From an uncultured Lysobacteraceae bacterium (lineage in GTDB: Bacteria; Pseudomonadota; Gammaproteobacteria; Xanthomonadales; Xanthomonadaceae): a DNA stretch of 45,698 bases. The stretch spans positions 1 to 45,698 of the forward strand of contig CAMLLG010000031.1 of NCBI GenBank assembly GCA_946480825.1, given 5' to 3'. The notes below the pieces were generated by a model. That model had not been told where the DNA came from and searched no databases. It worked only from the letters and a program-made list of their open reading frames with translations. Below, piece by piece: positions 17,776 through 27,403 of the stretch (position 1 is the first letter of the stretch; each line of letters opens with the position of its first letter). Made by a program: the position numbers and the translations under genes.

Positions 17776-17850
17776 TGGTGGGCGGTACAGGGTTCGAACC
17801 TGTGACCCCTACCATGTCAAGGTAGTGCTCTACCGCTGAGCTAACCGCCC
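17776..17850 (-). tRNA. tRNA-Val (anticodon GAC)
   Basis: A complete 75-nt cloverleaf on the minus strand. The acceptor GGGCGGT/ACCGCCC is intact, the anticodon stem CTACC/GGTAG encloses TTGACAT (anticodon GAC), and the T-loop is GGTTCGAACCC. Discriminator A and the encoded CCA are present. Confidence 0.97.
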
Positions 17851-17881
17851 ATCGAGTCCGTGCAGGCCCCCGGAAGGGCGG

Positions 17882-18544
17882 CTATGGTAACACCCCGGAA
17901 CGCGGGACGGAACCCGCCGACACGTCATGACGCCACGGGAACATCCGCCGCAGGAACGCATGGGTCGGCCCATAGGCCACGACGGACAGCAGCCCCCAAC
18001 AGACCAGCAGATGCAGGGCCGCCGGGCCCAGCTGACGGTCGAAGAACGGATCCGTCCATGCGAAATTGACGTTGTCCGCGGCCGGGGCCAGCAGTCGCCC
18101 GGCGATCATCGCCAGCGCGGCGACGACCACCTGCAACGGCCAGCCGCGCGGGTCGTAACCGATCCGGCGCAGCATCCACCACAACAGCAGCGGCCACGCC
18201 AGGTGATAGAGCGACAGCAGCCGCGCCGACAGCGGGAAAGCCGGGGCCCACATGTACGAGGTGCCGCCGTACAGAAAATCGCCGGTGGCGAGTTTCCACG
18301 CGACATCGATGGCCCAGACGAGCGCGATCACCGGCGCGGCCACCGCTTGACTGGACAGCAGCAGGCGATTGCGCGCGATGAGGCCGATCGCGGTCAGGAT
18401 CACGCCGATATTGCACAGGAAGAGGAAATTCAGCGCGCCATACGCGGCGTGATAGGTCGGCAGATAGATCAGCAGCCACAGCGCGCCGAGCCAGCCGAGA
18501 CGCGGGAAACGCGCATCCGCGGGGCCGGCTTCGGCGACGCTCAT
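17882..18544 (-). CDS. Polytopic membrane protein of unknown function
   Basis: The 220-residue product has six to seven hydrophobic segments (for example [38 protein letters not shown] and [16 protein letters not shown]). Aromatic-rich loops include [13 protein letters not shown] and [13 protein letters not shown] do not recognise the family with certainty. Its ATG overlaps the uvrB stop (ATGA), so it is made from the uvrB mRNA. It ends just before tRNA-Val. Confidence 0.82.
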   Translation of the reverse strand: MSVAEAGPADARFPRLGWLGALWLLIYLPTYHAAYGALNFLFLCNIGVILTAIGLIARNRLLLSSQAVAAPVIALVWAIDVAWKLATGDFLYGGTSYMWAPAFPLSARLLSLYHLAWPLLLWWMLRRIGYDPRGWPLQVVVAALAMIAGRLLAPAADNVNFAWTDPFFDRQLGPAALHLLVCWGLLSVVAYGPTHAFLRRMFPWRHDVSAGSVPRSGVLP

Positions 18545-20577
18545 CCGAGGCTGACTTCCTTCAGTCTGCGGATCTCGTCGCGCACGCGCGCCGCGTCTTC
18601 GAATTCCAGATCGCGCGCGTGCTGGTACATCGTCTGTTCCAGCGCCGCGATCCGCGCGGCCAACTGCGCGGGCGGCAGCGCGGCGTAATCCTCCGCGGGC
18701 TCGGCGATGCGCGCGCCCTTGCCGCGGCCGCGCTTCTCGCCCGGTGCCGGCTCGCTGCGCGCGCCTTCCATCACGTCCATGATCTCGCGCACGATCGACG
18801 TCGGCACGATGCCGTGCTCGGCGTTGTATTCCAGTTGCTTCTCGCGGCGACGCGCGGTCTCGTCGAGCGCCGCCTTCATCGAACGCGTGATCGTGTCGGC
18901 GTACAGGATCGCCTTGCCGCGCACGTTGCGCGCAGCGCGGCCGATGGTCTGGATCAGCGAACCGGCCGAGCGCAGGAACCCTTCCTTGTCGGCATCAAGG
19001 ATCGCGACCAGCGAGACCTCGGGCATGTCCAGGCCTTCGCGCAGCAGATTGATGCCGACCAGCACGTCGAACTTGCCGAGACGCAGATCGCGGATGATCT
19101 CGACGCGCTCCACGGTCTCGATATCCGAATGCAGATAACGCACGCGCACGCCGTGATCGCCGAGATATTCGGTCAGGTTCTCCGCCATGCGCTTGGTCAG
19201 CGTGGTCACCAGCACGCGGTCGCCCATCGCCACGCGCAGGTTGATCTCGCCGAGCAGATCGTCGACCTGGGTGCCGACCGGCCGGATCTCCACTTCCGGA
19301 TCGACCAGACCGGTCGGGCGCACCACCAGTTCGACCACCTGCCCCTGCGACTTCTCGACTTCGTATTCGCGCGGCGTCGCGGACACGAAGATGGTGCGCG
19401 GCGAACGCGCTTCCCATTCCTCGAACCGCAGCGGCCGGTTGTCCAGCGCCGACGGCAACCGGAAGCCGAATTCCACCAGCGTTTCCTTGCGCGCGCGGTC
19501 GCCCTTGAACATCGCGCCGATCTGCGGGACGGTCACGTGCGACTCGTCCACCACCAGCAGCGCGTCCGGCGGCAGATAGTCGAACAGGCACGGCGGCGCT
19601 TCGTTCGGCATGCGCCCGGTGAGATGGCGCGAATAGTTTTCGATGCCGCTGCAGAAACCGACCTCGGCCATCATTTCGAGATCGAATTGGGTGCGCTGGG
19701 CGAGGCGCTGCGCTTCGACCAGTTTGTTCGCGGCGTAGAGCTGCTCCAGCCGCTCGCGGAGTTCGACCTTGATCGCCTCGATCGCGTCCAGCACCGTACG
19801 CCGCGTGGTCACGTAATGCGATTTCGGATAGATGGTGTAGCGCGGCAGTTTGCGCACGCTTTCGCCGGTCAGCGGGTCGAACAGCGTCAACTGTTCGATC
19901 TCGCCGTCGAACAGTTCGATCCGCAGCGCTTCGGCGTCGGATTCGGCCGGATGCACATCGATCACTTCACCACGGACGCGGTAAGTGCCGCGCCGCAGTT
20001 CGGTGTCGTTGCGGCTGTACTGCATTTCGGTGAGACGGCGGATCAACTCGCGCTGATCGATGCGCTCGCCGCGCACCATGTGCAGCACCATCTTGAAATA
20101 TTCGTTCGGATCGCCCAGGCCGTAGATCGCCGAGACCGTGCAGACGATGATCGCATCGCGCCGCTCCAGCAGCGCCTTGGTCGCCGACAGCCGCATCTGT
20201 TCGATGTGCTCGTTCACCGAGCTGTCCTTCTCGATGAAGGTGTCGCTGGACGGCACGTAGGCTTCGGGTTGGTAGTAGTCGTAATAGCTGACGAAATACT
20301 CGACCGCGTTGTGTGGGAAGAACGCCTTGAACTCGCCGTACAACTGCGCGGCCAGGGTCTTGTTGTGCGCCATCACCAGAGTCGGCTTCTGCACCGATTC
20401 GATCACGTTGGCGATGGTGTAGGTCTTGCCCGAACCGGTGACGCCCAGCAGCGTCTGTTTCGCCAGACCGCTCTCGAAGCCATCGATCAGGGCCGCGATC
20501 GCGCGCGGCTGGTCGCCGGCGGGCGCGTACGGCGCCACGAGCTGGAAAGCGGCATCGGACAGGGTGCGTTCGTTCAT
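18541..20577 (-). CDS. uvrB: Excinuclease ABC subunit B
   Basis: This 678-residue DNA-repair helicase-like protein loads onto damage with UvrA and recruits UvrC. Walker A is GVTGSGKT at 45-52, the beta-hairpin tyrosines lie in [14 protein letters not shown] (98-110), and DESH appears in the [10 protein letters not shown] block. Helicase motifs V/VI are present ([23 protein letters not shown]). The C-terminal UVR motif ([24 protein letters not shown]) binds UvrC. The start MNERTLSDA at 20577 is preferred over a 12-residue Arg-rich extension. It is coupled to the downstream membrane-protein gene. Confidence 0.98.
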   Translation of the reverse strand: MNERTLSDAAFQLVAPYAPAGDQPRAIAALIDGFESGLAKQTLLGVTGSGKTYTIANVIESVQKPTLVMAHNKTLAAQLYGEFKAFFPHNAVEYFVSYYDYYQPEAYVPSSDTFIEKDSSVNEHIEQMRLSATKALLERRDAIIVCTVSAIYGLGDPNEYFKMVLHMVRGERIDQRELIRRLTEMQYSRNDTELRRGTYRVRGEVIDVHPAESDAEALRIELFDGEIEQLTLFDPLTGESVRKLPRYTIYPKSHYVTTRRTVLDAIEAIKVELRERLEQLYAANKLVEAQRLAQRTQFDLEMMAEVGFCSGIENYSRHLTGRMPNEAPPCLFDYLPPDALLVVDESHVTVPQIGAMFKGDRARKETLVEFGFRLPSALDNRPLRFEEWEARSPRTIFVSATPREYEVEKSQGQVVELVVRPTGLVDPEVEIRPVGTQVDDLLGEINLRVAMGDRVLVTTLTKRMAENLTEYLGDHGVRVRYLHSDIETVERVEIIRDLRLGKFDVLVGINLLREGLDMPEVSLVAILDADKEGFLRSAGSLIQTIGRAARNVRGKAILYADTITRSMKAALDETARRREKQLEYNAEHGIVPTSIVREIMDVMEGARSEPAPGEKRGRGKGARIAEPAEDYAALPPAQLAARIAALEQTMYQHARDLEFEDAARVRDEIRRLKEVSLG

Positions 20578-20741
20578 TCGTGGGGCTCGTCGGGCGGGCC
20601 GTCGCCGGGCCAAGCAGGAAAGTCTACCGAGACATGGCGACGGACGCGGCGTTTTCCTACCCCGGAACGGGCGACCGGCCGATGCCGCCGGCCCGGCGCC
20701 ATCCCGAGACTGAACCCACGTTCATTCCACCGGAGACCACC

Positions 20742-21329
20742 ATGCACTTCGCCCGCCCTCGCCCGCTCGCCAGCCGCCCGCTCACCCATCGCCGCAGCGG
20801 CACGCCCGGATTCACCCTGCTCGATCTGCTCATCGCGATGACCATCGTCGGCGTCCTGTTCGGCATCGCCATTCCCGCGTATCAGAACACCGTGGCCCGG
20901 ATCCAGGCCGGTGCGGCGCGTTCCGCGCTGACGACCACGCTGTTCGACGCCCTGCGTCACGCGACCGTGCTCGGCCAGGAAGTCGTGGTCTGCCCGTCGC
21001 CGGGCGATCAGTGCGCGGGCGGACGCGACTGGGGCCGGGGCTGGATCGTCTTCATCGACCGCGACGGCGATCGCCTGCGCGGACCGGGCGAACAACTGAT
21101 CCGTCGGGAGGAGGCGCTGTCCGAGCGCGTCCGCCTGCTCGGCAGCCAGGGCCGGCCGCGCATCGTCTACCAGCCGAACGGCGGCAACGGCGGCTCGAAC
21201 ATCACCTTCACCCTCTGCGACCGCCGCGGCGCGCGCGACGCCCTGGCATTGATCCTCTCCAACGGCGGCCGTCTGCGCAGCGGTCGCCCCACACCGGCGG
21301 CGGCCGAGGCCTGCGCGGCGGGCCTGTGA
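20742..21329 (+). CDS. FimT/GspH-like type IV pseudopilin
   Basis: The product is 195 residues with a GGAG site 7 nt before the ATG. Prepilin peptidase would cut at PG/FTLLDLLIAM; the hydrophobic N-terminal helix LLIAMTIVGVLFGIAIPAY follows. Position 5 of the mature protein is Asp where pilins nearly always have Glu. The C-terminal part is GspH-like (WGRGWIVFIDRDGD...LIRREEAL) with a closing Cys pair (FTLCDRR and EACAAGL). It stands alone, divergent from uvrB, 0.3 kb from the minor-pilin operon on the other strand. The tRNA-Asn follows. Confidence 0.82.
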   Translation: MHFARPRPLASRPLTHRRSGTPGFTLLDLLIAMTIVGVLFGIAIPAYQNTVARIQAGAARSALTTTLFDALRHATVLGQEVVVCPSPGDQCAGGRDWGRGWIVFIDRDGDRLRGPGEQLIRREEALSERVRLLGSQGRPRIVYQPNGGNGGSNITFTLCDRRGARDALALILSNGGRLRSGRPTPAAAEACAAGL

Positions 21330-21363
21330 TGGCCGCCGATGGAAAGAATGAACACGCCGTGGC

Positions 21364-21392
21364 TTGATCGCGCCGGGCGAGGCCATTACGAT
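21364..21392 (+). promoter_or_regulatory. Promoter of tRNA-Asn
   Basis: TTGATC (21364-21369), an exact 17-nt spacer and TACGAT (21387-21392) end 10 nt before the mature tRNA. Confidence 0.75.
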
Positions 21393-21402
21393 ATGCAGCC
21401 CC

Positions 21403-21479
21403 GCCCGAATAGCTCAGCCGGTTAGAGCACTTGACTGTTAATCAGGGGGTCGTTGGTTCGAGTCCAACTTCGGGCGCCA
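21403..21479 (+). tRNA. tRNA-Asn (anticodon GTT)
   Basis: A complete 77-nt cloverleaf with acceptor GCCCGAA/TTCGGGC, anticodon loop CTGTTAA (anticodon GTT) on a CTTGA/TCAGG stem, T-loop GGTTCGAGTCC and encoded CCA. Confidence 0.97.
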
Positions 21480-21486
21480 TCTTCCG

Positions 21487-21518
21487 AAAACCCGCGACGC
21501 GAGTCGCGGGTTTTCTTT
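21487..21518 (+). terminator. Terminator of tRNA-Asn
   Basis: AAAACCCGCGAC and GTCGCGGGTTTT form a 12-bp stem with a GCGA loop, running into TTTTCTTTT 8 nt after the tRNA. Confidence 0.88.
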
Positions 21519-21568
21519 TGCACCACCGAAAAGCGCACTCCTGCCGCGGCACTTCGACAACGGTACTG

Positions 21569-21599
21569 GAAACAAAAGGCCCGCTCATGAGCGGGCCTT
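21569..21599 (-). terminator. Terminator of the minor-pilin operon
   Basis: AAGGCCCGCT and AGCGGGCCTT form a perfect 10-bp stem with a 4-nt loop. On the minus strand it is followed by TTTTGTTT and sits 28 nt past the pilE stop. Confidence 0.85.
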
Positions 21600-21627
21600 C
21601 CGGTGTTGCGGGGCGACGCGGAACGGC

Positions 21628-22095
21628 TTACCAGCAGATATCGACGGTCTCGGTGCCGGTCTTGGTCTTGGCGCCGGTGTTGTCGGTGCCGAGCGTGCCG
21701 CACTTCGTGTCCTTCACCGCCTGGATCCCGATCGGGGCGGCCTGGAGGCGATACGTGGTGCGCGCGACCGCGGCGAGAGTGACGTTGTAGTGATTGGTGA
21801 CGTCGGTGCCGGCCGCGCACGGCGGCAGCGCCACCGCCACGCCGGCGATGGTCTGGTCGTAGCGCAGGTTGGTCGTGTAGAAGCGCTCCATGAACTGCGC
21901 GCCTTCGGACAAGCAGGCTTTCACCGCGTTGCGCCGGGTTCTCACCACCGAGTCCTGATAAGCCGGATAGGCGATGGCCGCGAGCACCGAGATGATGAGC
22001 ACCACGATGATCACCTCGACCAGGGTGAAGCCCATGGCCGAACGACGCGCGGCGGAACGACGGGAACGATTGCGGCAAGAACGATCGAGACTCAT
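21628..22095 (-). CDS. pilE: Type IV minor pilin PilE
   Basis: The product is 155 residues with start MSLDRSCRNR. Two ATGs lie 6 nt apart (22101 and 22095); GGAGG at 22108-22104 is 8 nt from the second and only 2 nt from the first, so the second is chosen. After a basic leader the prepilin site AMG/FTLVEVIIVVLIISV has Glu at +5. The C-terminal half has Cys in CLSEG, PPCAAG, TKCGTL and a last VDICW, consistent with a disulfide-bound D-region. PilE is a minor pilin priming or terminating the type IV pilus with PilY1. It is the last gene of the operon. Confidence 0.9.
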   Translation of the reverse strand: MSLDRSCRNRSRRSAARRSAMGFTLVEVIIVVLIISVLAAIAYPAYQDSVVRTRRNAVKACLSEGAQFMERFYTTNLRYDQTIAGVAVALPPCAAGTDVTNHYNVTLAAVARTTYRLQAAPIGIQAVKDTKCGTLGTDNTGAKTKTGTETVDICW

Positions 22096-22100
22096 GGACA

Positions 22101-25100
22101 TCACCTCCGGATGATTTCGCGCCAGGAGATGCGACCGCCGTAAAGCGTCGGATCCAGCGGCGTGGATGCGAGAGTCGCCAGCGAACCGCCCGCGACCAAC
22201 AGTTTGTCGAGCAGCGCCGGGTCGGTGACCATGCCCACGCCGAGGTCGATCGAGCCGATCGCGCTCCCTCCCATCATGTCGGCGCTGCCGCCGAACGTAC
22301 CGTCGCGATTGACGTCGAAGAGACCGGTCTGCAGGCTCGTGCCGGTGAAGGCATCGATGGCGTTGACATAGCCGCGACCCGGCAGACACGGATTGCTGGT
22401 GCTGGGGATGATGCTGGCCGCGATCAATGCGTTCTTCACCACCTGCTGGTCGCCGACCATGCGCTCGCCTTCCAGCGTATTCGAAGGCGGCAGATCGAGA
22501 TCGATATACCAGCCCCTGCTGTTGACGGGCAGCGCGGCATAGGGCTCGAACGCACGGTTGCGAGTGGCCGAGTCGAACTGCGCGATGTTCCGCGCGGTCA
22601 TGCTGGCGCGGGTGACGGACGACGTCGCGGATTCGTTGTCGATGACGCCGTACCAGGTCTGCCGGGACGTATCGGTGATGTCGGAGGGCGTGAGCAGACG
22701 GCCGGTGCCGAAGAAGACCCAGCGCTTGTCGGTGGCCGGGTCCACGGCGATGGTCACGCCGCCGGTGACCGGCTGCGCGCCCGGCGTCGTCGGCGCGAAC
22801 AGCGGACGCCCGTCGGCGACTTCCCACTGGTTCTCGTTGTTGTCGCTGAGGTCGAACTTCCAGAGATTGCCGCGGAAATCGCCCGCGTAAACGATATCGA
22901 CCGTACCGTTGCCGTCGGCATCCCAGCCGCGCGGCGAGGACAGGCCGTTGCTGGCGGTAGGCGAACCGACGCCGGTATCGATTTCCGCGATCTTCGCGCC
23001 GGTCACGAGATCGATGACGAACAGCACGGCGCGCTCGCTGGTGCTGTTGAGGCCGTTGGGCACCAACAGCGCGGTGCTGCCGTCGTTGAGCTTGGCGATC
23101 AGCGGTTTGCCGAGGATCTGGCCCATATCGCTGTCGAAACTCGCATCGTGGTCCCAGAGCACTTTGGTGGCGTTGAAGTTCGTCGGATCGGTCACATCGA
23201 GCGCATAAAGACCTTTGCCGCCGCGACCCAGGCTGCCGACCAGCACGGTTCTGTTGGTCAGTTCGCGAGGCGTCGACGTGACGATCGCGCCATCGACGAA
23301 GAAGCGGTGGCCGTAGGTCGGAACGCTGAATTCCTTCAGATCGATCAGATCGATGCCGCGCGGAACGTAGGCGAAACGCTCGACACCGTTGGTCGCATTG
23401 AAGGCATGCAGCATGCCGTCGTTGGCGCCCACATACACGGTATCGACCGTGTTGCTGGTCTTCACGTACGTCGGCGAGCTGTTGACGACCGTACCGAGCA
23501 ACGAGGTCCGGTTGCGCAGCGTCCCGAGCGGATTGAACTGCGGCTCCTGACTGCGATCGCCGGCGATGTAATTCGCGACCAGAGGCGTCAATGCCGTGGT
23601 CTGGGTCAACGTCGGAAACGTGGTGCCGGCCGAACCGTTGTGGGTGAAGATGTTGCGGGAACCGAAGACGGGAATGCTGGCGGTCCACAACGTGTTGTTG
23701 ACGTCGATGCCCGAGGCGTTCACCGGGAAGGCCTGCACTTCGCCGTTCCACTGCGCCGAGAAGAACTTGGCCTGGAACACCTTGGTGCCGGCGCTGGTCG
23801 ATGTTCCTGTCACGGTCGCATTGGAACCGGACCCCCTGCGGGCGGCGATCGCGCGAAGGGCATTGCCCAGACCCTCGGAGAACTCGTCGGGATTGCCCGC
23901 GGCGACGAACGCGCCGCGGCCGTTCAAGGTCGCATGGAACAGATCGTCGATGGTGCTCAGAGTCAGATTGACCGGCTGCGGCCAGTTGGTCGCACCGCTG
24001 GTCAAGCCCGGGAGCGACGTCTCGGGATCGAGCGAACCCTTGAGGCCGATCGAGATGCCGAACGTCACCATGTGCTGCCAGAACGCGGGGTTGGCGGCGG
24101 ACGACGGCACGATGTTGATCAGATCGGTGCGCAGGTCGCGGGCCCAGTACGACATGGCGATATCGGACAGCGTATCGCTCCAGCCATCGCTGTAGGGCCT
24201 CGCCGGGATGTATTGATAGGACGGCCCGCTGGGACGGGTGATGACGGGACCCGCCGTGTTGTCGACGTTGCCTACGGACGGCAGGTTGCTCTCGTTGCGG
24301 TAGCCGTCGGTCGTCAGGATCGAGAAATTCTGGCGGCATTCGAATTGCGAAGCGGTCGCTTGCGGACCCCACGGACCCGCGGCGTCGGTTCGCCTGAAAT
24401 ACTCGCCCGCATCGAACAGTGCCCGGTTGGTCGGCGTGTTGCCGTCGGCGGTCGCGGCGAACAGCCTGGCGAACCAGTTCGTGCGATTGGCGCCGGTGAA
24501 CACGCCATTGGCGGTGCCGACCGGGATCAGGAAATTGTTGCGGTTGTGGATGGTCTTGTAACCGACGCGAAATTCGTTGTCGGCATTGAAAATCGTGGTG
24601 TCGTTGAACGCGTAGCTCGCGCTGGACTTCGCGACCTTCATGCGGGTGCGGCCGAAGGAATACCACGTCGCGTAGTTCTGCTTCTCCTGATCGACCGTGC
24701 GCACGATACCGCCGGGCCAGGTGAAAGTGGCGAAGTTGCGCGAGCACAGCGTGACCGCCAGCGTGGGGTCGGCGAAATTGTTGGTCAACGGATTCCAGCC
24801 GCACGAGGAGACGATCAGCGCGCCGCCGCCGGAGAAGGTGGCGCCGTTGCGATGGAAACGGTGCCGGATGTATTGCCGGGTGTCGGTCAGACTGGTGATG
24901 CCGGCGATCGGGGTGTAGAAATCGCGATCGGTGGCATTGCCCAGATCGATCGGTGTCGTCGCCAGTGCCGTATCGTTGAACGCCGCCGTGTAGGGCGCCG
25001 TAGGCATGTACGAACCATCCGCCTGCTGCCAGGTGCGATAGGTCACCCCGGGGTTGTAGTAAATCGTGTTGAGCGTGTAGGTCAGACGATTGATGTTCGG

Positions 25101-25337
25101 GTTCGGCGTGGTGTTGGCGATCGTGTCCGGCATGAAATTGTCGTCCATCGACCCGGAATCATCGAGGATGAACATGATGTTCGGCGGCACGCCGTTGTTG
25201 GTCTGGATCGGCGTATCGGGCAACGACACCGCGGCATGCACGGGCAGACCGAGCAGTGTCGCGAGGCAGACCAGGAAAGGCGCAAGGCGCGACGGGCGCG
25301 CGGTGCGGGCGTGGACAGTGCGGGGAGTGGTGTTCAC
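22101..25337 (-). CDS. pilY1: Type IV pilus tip adhesin PilY1
   Basis: With the GTG at 25337 (GAGG 5 nt upstream) the product is about 1,078 residues; an ATG at 25364 adds nine residues but has no ribosome-binding site. A signal peptide (APFLVCLATLLGLPVHA) precedes an N-terminal von Willebrand A-like part with a MIDAS motif DDSGSMDD. The C-terminal part is the PilY1 beta-propeller, with TVYVGANDGMLHAF, DVTDPTNF and a calcium-loop sequence DADGNGTVDIVYAGDFRGNLW. PilY1 sits at the pilus tip, promotes extension and can act in adhesion and surface sensing. It overlaps pilE by a few bases. Confidence 0.95.
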   Translation of the reverse strand: MNTTPRTVHARTARPSRLAPFLVCLATLLGLPVHAAVSLPDTPIQTNNGVPPNIMFILDDSGSMDDNFMPDTIANTTPNPNINRLTYTLNTIYYNPGVTYRTWQQADGSYMPTAPYTAAFNDTALATTPIDLGNATDRDFYTPIAGITSLTDTRQYIRHRFHRNGATFSGGGALIVSSCGWNPLTNNFADPTLAVTLCSRNFATFTWPGGIVRTVDQEKQNYATWYSFGRTRMKVAKSSASYAFNDTTIFNADNEFRVGYKTIHNRNNFLIPVGTANGVFTGANRTNWFARLFAATADGNTPTNRALFDAGEYFRRTDAAGPWGPQATASQFECRQNFSILTTDGYRNESNLPSVGNVDNTAGPVITRPSGPSYQYIPARPYSDGWSDTLSDIAMSYWARDLRTDLINIVPSSAANPAFWQHMVTFGISIGLKGSLDPETSLPGLTSGATNWPQPVNLTLSTIDDLFHATLNGRGAFVAAGNPDEFSEGLGNALRAIAARRGSGSNATVTGTSTSAGTKVFQAKFFSAQWNGEVQAFPVNASGIDVNNTLWTASIPVFGSRNIFTHNGSAGTTFPTLTQTTALTPLVANYIAGDRSQEPQFNPLGTLRNRTSLLGTVVNSSPTYVKTSNTVDTVYVGANDGMLHAFNATNGVERFAYVPRGIDLIDLKEFSVPTYGHRFFVDGAIVTSTPRELTNRTVLVGSLGRGGKGLYALDVTDPTNFNATKVLWDHDASFDSDMGQILGKPLIAKLNDGSTALLVPNGLNSTSERAVLFVIDLVTGAKIAEIDTGVGSPTASNGLSSPRGWDADGNGTVDIVYAGDFRGNLWKFDLSDNNENQWEVADGRPLFAPTTPGAQPVTGGVTIAVDPATDKRWVFFGTGRLLTPSDITDTSRQTWYGVIDNESATSSVTRASMTARNIAQFDSATRNRAFEPYAALPVNSRGWYIDLDLPPSNTLEGERMVGDQQVVKNALIAASIIPSTSNPCLPGRGYVNAIDAFTGTSLQTGLFDVNRDGTFGGSADMMGGSAIGSIDLGVGMVTDPALLDKLLVAGGSLATLASTPLDPTLYGGRISWREIIRR

Positions 25338-25350
25338 GGCGGCCTCGGTC

Positions 25351-25878
25351 TCATTTACCGGCATAGATGGTCTGCAGCGTCACGGACGCACGTCCGTCCT
25401 GCTGGCTGCGCACGGTCACGCGGTAGCGCGGGGTCAGGCACAGCGGATGGATCGGCGAAAGCCGGTCGCAGTCGCGCCAGTTCGGGCCCTCACCCATTTC
25501 CTCGACGATGTAACGCGGTGCGTCGGTATTCGTATCGGACACCGACGCGGTCGCCCAGGCATTGAAGCCGGGGTCGAGCCAGCGTTCGACCGCCGTCGGA
25601 TCGGGACGCGCGCAATGGCCGAGTGCGTTGCAGCCGGCGGTGGGGAAGGTGGGATTGGGATTGAGCGCGGCTTCGGCTTCGCGCAGGCCGGCTTCGGCGA
25701 CCTGGAACCCCAGACTGCGATCGAGCAGGTTCGACGTCATGCGCTCTTCGAGCACGGTGCTGCGCAGACTGGCGAGCCCCAGCAGGGTCATCACCAGCAG
25801 CAGGATCAGCACCACCACGAGGGTGGCGCCACGTTGGCGGCGGGCGGGCGCGACGGGATGGCGTGTGCGACGGTTCAT
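25351..25878 (-). CDS. pilX: Type IV minor pilin PilX
   Basis: The product is 175 residues. A basic leader ends RQRG, followed by ATLVVVLILLLVMTLLGLASL, a PilX-type hydrophobic helix without the +5 Glu, and then RSTVLEERMTSNLLDRSLGFQVAEAGLREAE, which is characteristic of PilX. Two Cys pairs occur (AGCNALGHCARP and RDCDRLSPIHPLCLTP). It overlaps pilW by ATGA and lies 13 nt before the preferred pilY1 start. Confidence 0.92.
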   Translation of the reverse strand: MNRRTRHPVAPARRQRGATLVVVLILLLVMTLLGLASLRSTVLEERMTSNLLDRSLGFQVAEAGLREAEAALNPNPTFPTAGCNALGHCARPDPTAVERWLDPGFNAWATASVSDTNTDAPRYIVEEMGEGPNWRDCDRLSPIHPLCLTPRYRVTVRSQQDGRASVTLQTIYAGK

Positions 25879-26921
25879 TCCATGCGATTCCGGAGAGTGA
25901 CGGTGTGGGCGATGCGGCGCGCGAGCTGCGCGCCGCCGACGCCGGCGCGATCGGCGCTGAGCATGTCGAGGGTGACCCGGACCGCGGTCACGTCGCCCCA
26001 GGCGTTGGCGGGCACTGCGGTGGCGTCGACGTAGTTCGCGGCGCCGGCCACGAGATACTGCAGTTCCATGTCGTTGACGCCTTCGGCGATTTCCTGCGCG
26101 CGTGCCTCGAGTGCACCGCCGTTGTTGATCAGCGTGCTGCGGTACAACGAACGGCCACCTGCCGCGTTGGTGCCGACGAACCAGCGCACCGCGTGCAGGC
26201 GCACGATCTGCGAGTTCGCGCCGTATTCGTAAGGCGTGCCGTTGACCGAGCAGTTCGGGGGATTGGCGTAGCCCAGGCCTTTGCTGCAGTTGCCCGGAGA
26301 CACCGCGCCACCGGCGTTGTGGACGACGTTGGAATTGGTCCCGGGCTGCGCGTTGCTGACCTGGAACAGCGAGGCCTGGCGCCAGTCGCAGACGATGGCG
26401 ATGTCGGCGTCGTCGAGGCTGTGATTGACCGTGTTGAGGTGGAACTCGGCCGAGGTGGGATTGTGGCTGACCACGGTGACGCCGCTGGAGTTGTCGCCGG
26501 ACATCAGATCCACCGCATCGGTGCCCGCGACGCGATTGGCGGGCGGCGCGCCCATCGCGGCTTCATAACCGATGATCCCGTTGTTCCAGTTGGCCCACCA
26601 GTTCGTGGTCGGGTTCAATACGTTCACCAGCTTCAGCGGTTCCTTGCGATCGGCGTTGCCGCAGGGATTGCCGCCGGCTTCGCGCAGATCGCGGACCATG
26701 AGCTCGAAAGCCATGCGGCCGTTTTCCTGCACACGGCCGAGGCCTTCGGTGGCGCGGTAAGTCTGGCGGTTGGAGATGAAGATCGCACTGGCGCTGCCCA
26801 CCACCAGCAGACCCAACATCAGCGCGATCATCAGTTCGACGAGCGTGAGACCGTGGACGTTGGCCCGGTTGGCGCGGCCGCGTGCGGAATGGCGTCCCGA
26901 AAACGTGTTCATGGGTGTCAT
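25875..26921 (-). CDS. pilW: Type IV minor pilin PilW
   Basis: The product is 348 residues (345 if the second ATG at 26912 is used). The prepilin site NVHG/LTLVELMIALMLGLLVVGSA has Glu at +5. The blocks SNRQTYRATEGLGRVQENGRMAFELMVRDLREAGGNPCG are typical of PilW. The long C-terminal domain has several Cys (IVCDWR, GNCSKG, PNCSVNG). It overlaps pilV and pilX by 4 nt at each end. PilW belongs to the core minor-pilin complex with PilV, PilX and FimU under PilY1. Confidence 0.93.
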   Translation of the reverse strand: MTPMNTFSGRHSARGRANRANVHGLTLVELMIALMLGLLVVGSASAIFISNRQTYRATEGLGRVQENGRMAFELMVRDLREAGGNPCGNADRKEPLKLVNVLNPTTNWWANWNNGIIGYEAAMGAPPANRVAGTDAVDLMSGDNSSGVTVVSHNPTSAEFHLNTVNHSLDDADIAIVCDWRQASLFQVSNAQPGTNSNVVHNAGGAVSPGNCSKGLGYANPPNCSVNGTPYEYGANSQIVRLHAVRWFVGTNAAGGRSLYRSTLINNGGALEARAQEIAEGVNDMELQYLVAGAANYVDATAVPANAWGDVTAVRVTLDMLSADRAGVGGAQLARRIAHTVTLRNRME

Positions 26922-27403
26922 ATCCGTGTCGTGGTGGTGAAGGTCTGGGTGGTCGCGCCCGCGGTGCCGCGCGAGTCGTCCCAGCGGACGCTGATGGTGC
27001 AGACGGCACCGACGCAGGCCACCTGACCGCAGGCGGTGGGGCCGAGATTCTGCTGCAGCGTGGTGATCCATGTGTTCTGATCGCTGGCGATCAGGGTTCC
27101 GGCCGCGGGCGGAGTGCAGGTCATGCCCATGTTGTAGCCGCCGCCACGGGCGGCCTGCGGGTTCGCGCGCATCGCGTCGAGAATGGTGTAGACGTGCATC
27201 ACGCCCTGGCTGCGTTCGAGCGAACTCTGGCTGTTGCGCAGCGCCGTGGCCTGCATCGCGGCCACACCCAACAGACCGATACCCAGTACCAGCACGGCCA
27301 CGAGCACTTCGATGAGACCCACGCCACGGACGGTGGCGGCGGAACGCGGCGCACGCCGGCGCTGTCCGGCGCGATGAGAGACGTTGGAGGAAGGCATGCG
27401 CAT
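26918..27403 (-). CDS. pilV: Type IV minor pilin PilV
   Basis: The product is 161 residues. The prepilin site VRG/VGLIEVLVAVLVLGIGLLGVAAMQATALRNSQSS has Glu at +5 and the MQATALRNSQSS segment typical of PilV. The C-terminal region has Cys in MTCTPP, TACGQVACVGAVC. Start codons at 27403 and 27397 are both possible; the first overlaps the fimU stop (TGATG). Gene order and overlap indicate one polycistronic message. Confidence 0.92.
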   Translation of the reverse strand: MRMPSSNVSHRAGQRRRAPRSAATVRGVGLIEVLVAVLVLGIGLLGVAAMQATALRNSQSSLERSQGVMHVYTILDAMRANPQAARGGGYNMGMTCTPPAAGTLIASDQNTWITTLQQNLGPTACGQVACVGAVCTISVRWDDSRGTAGATTQTFTTTTRI

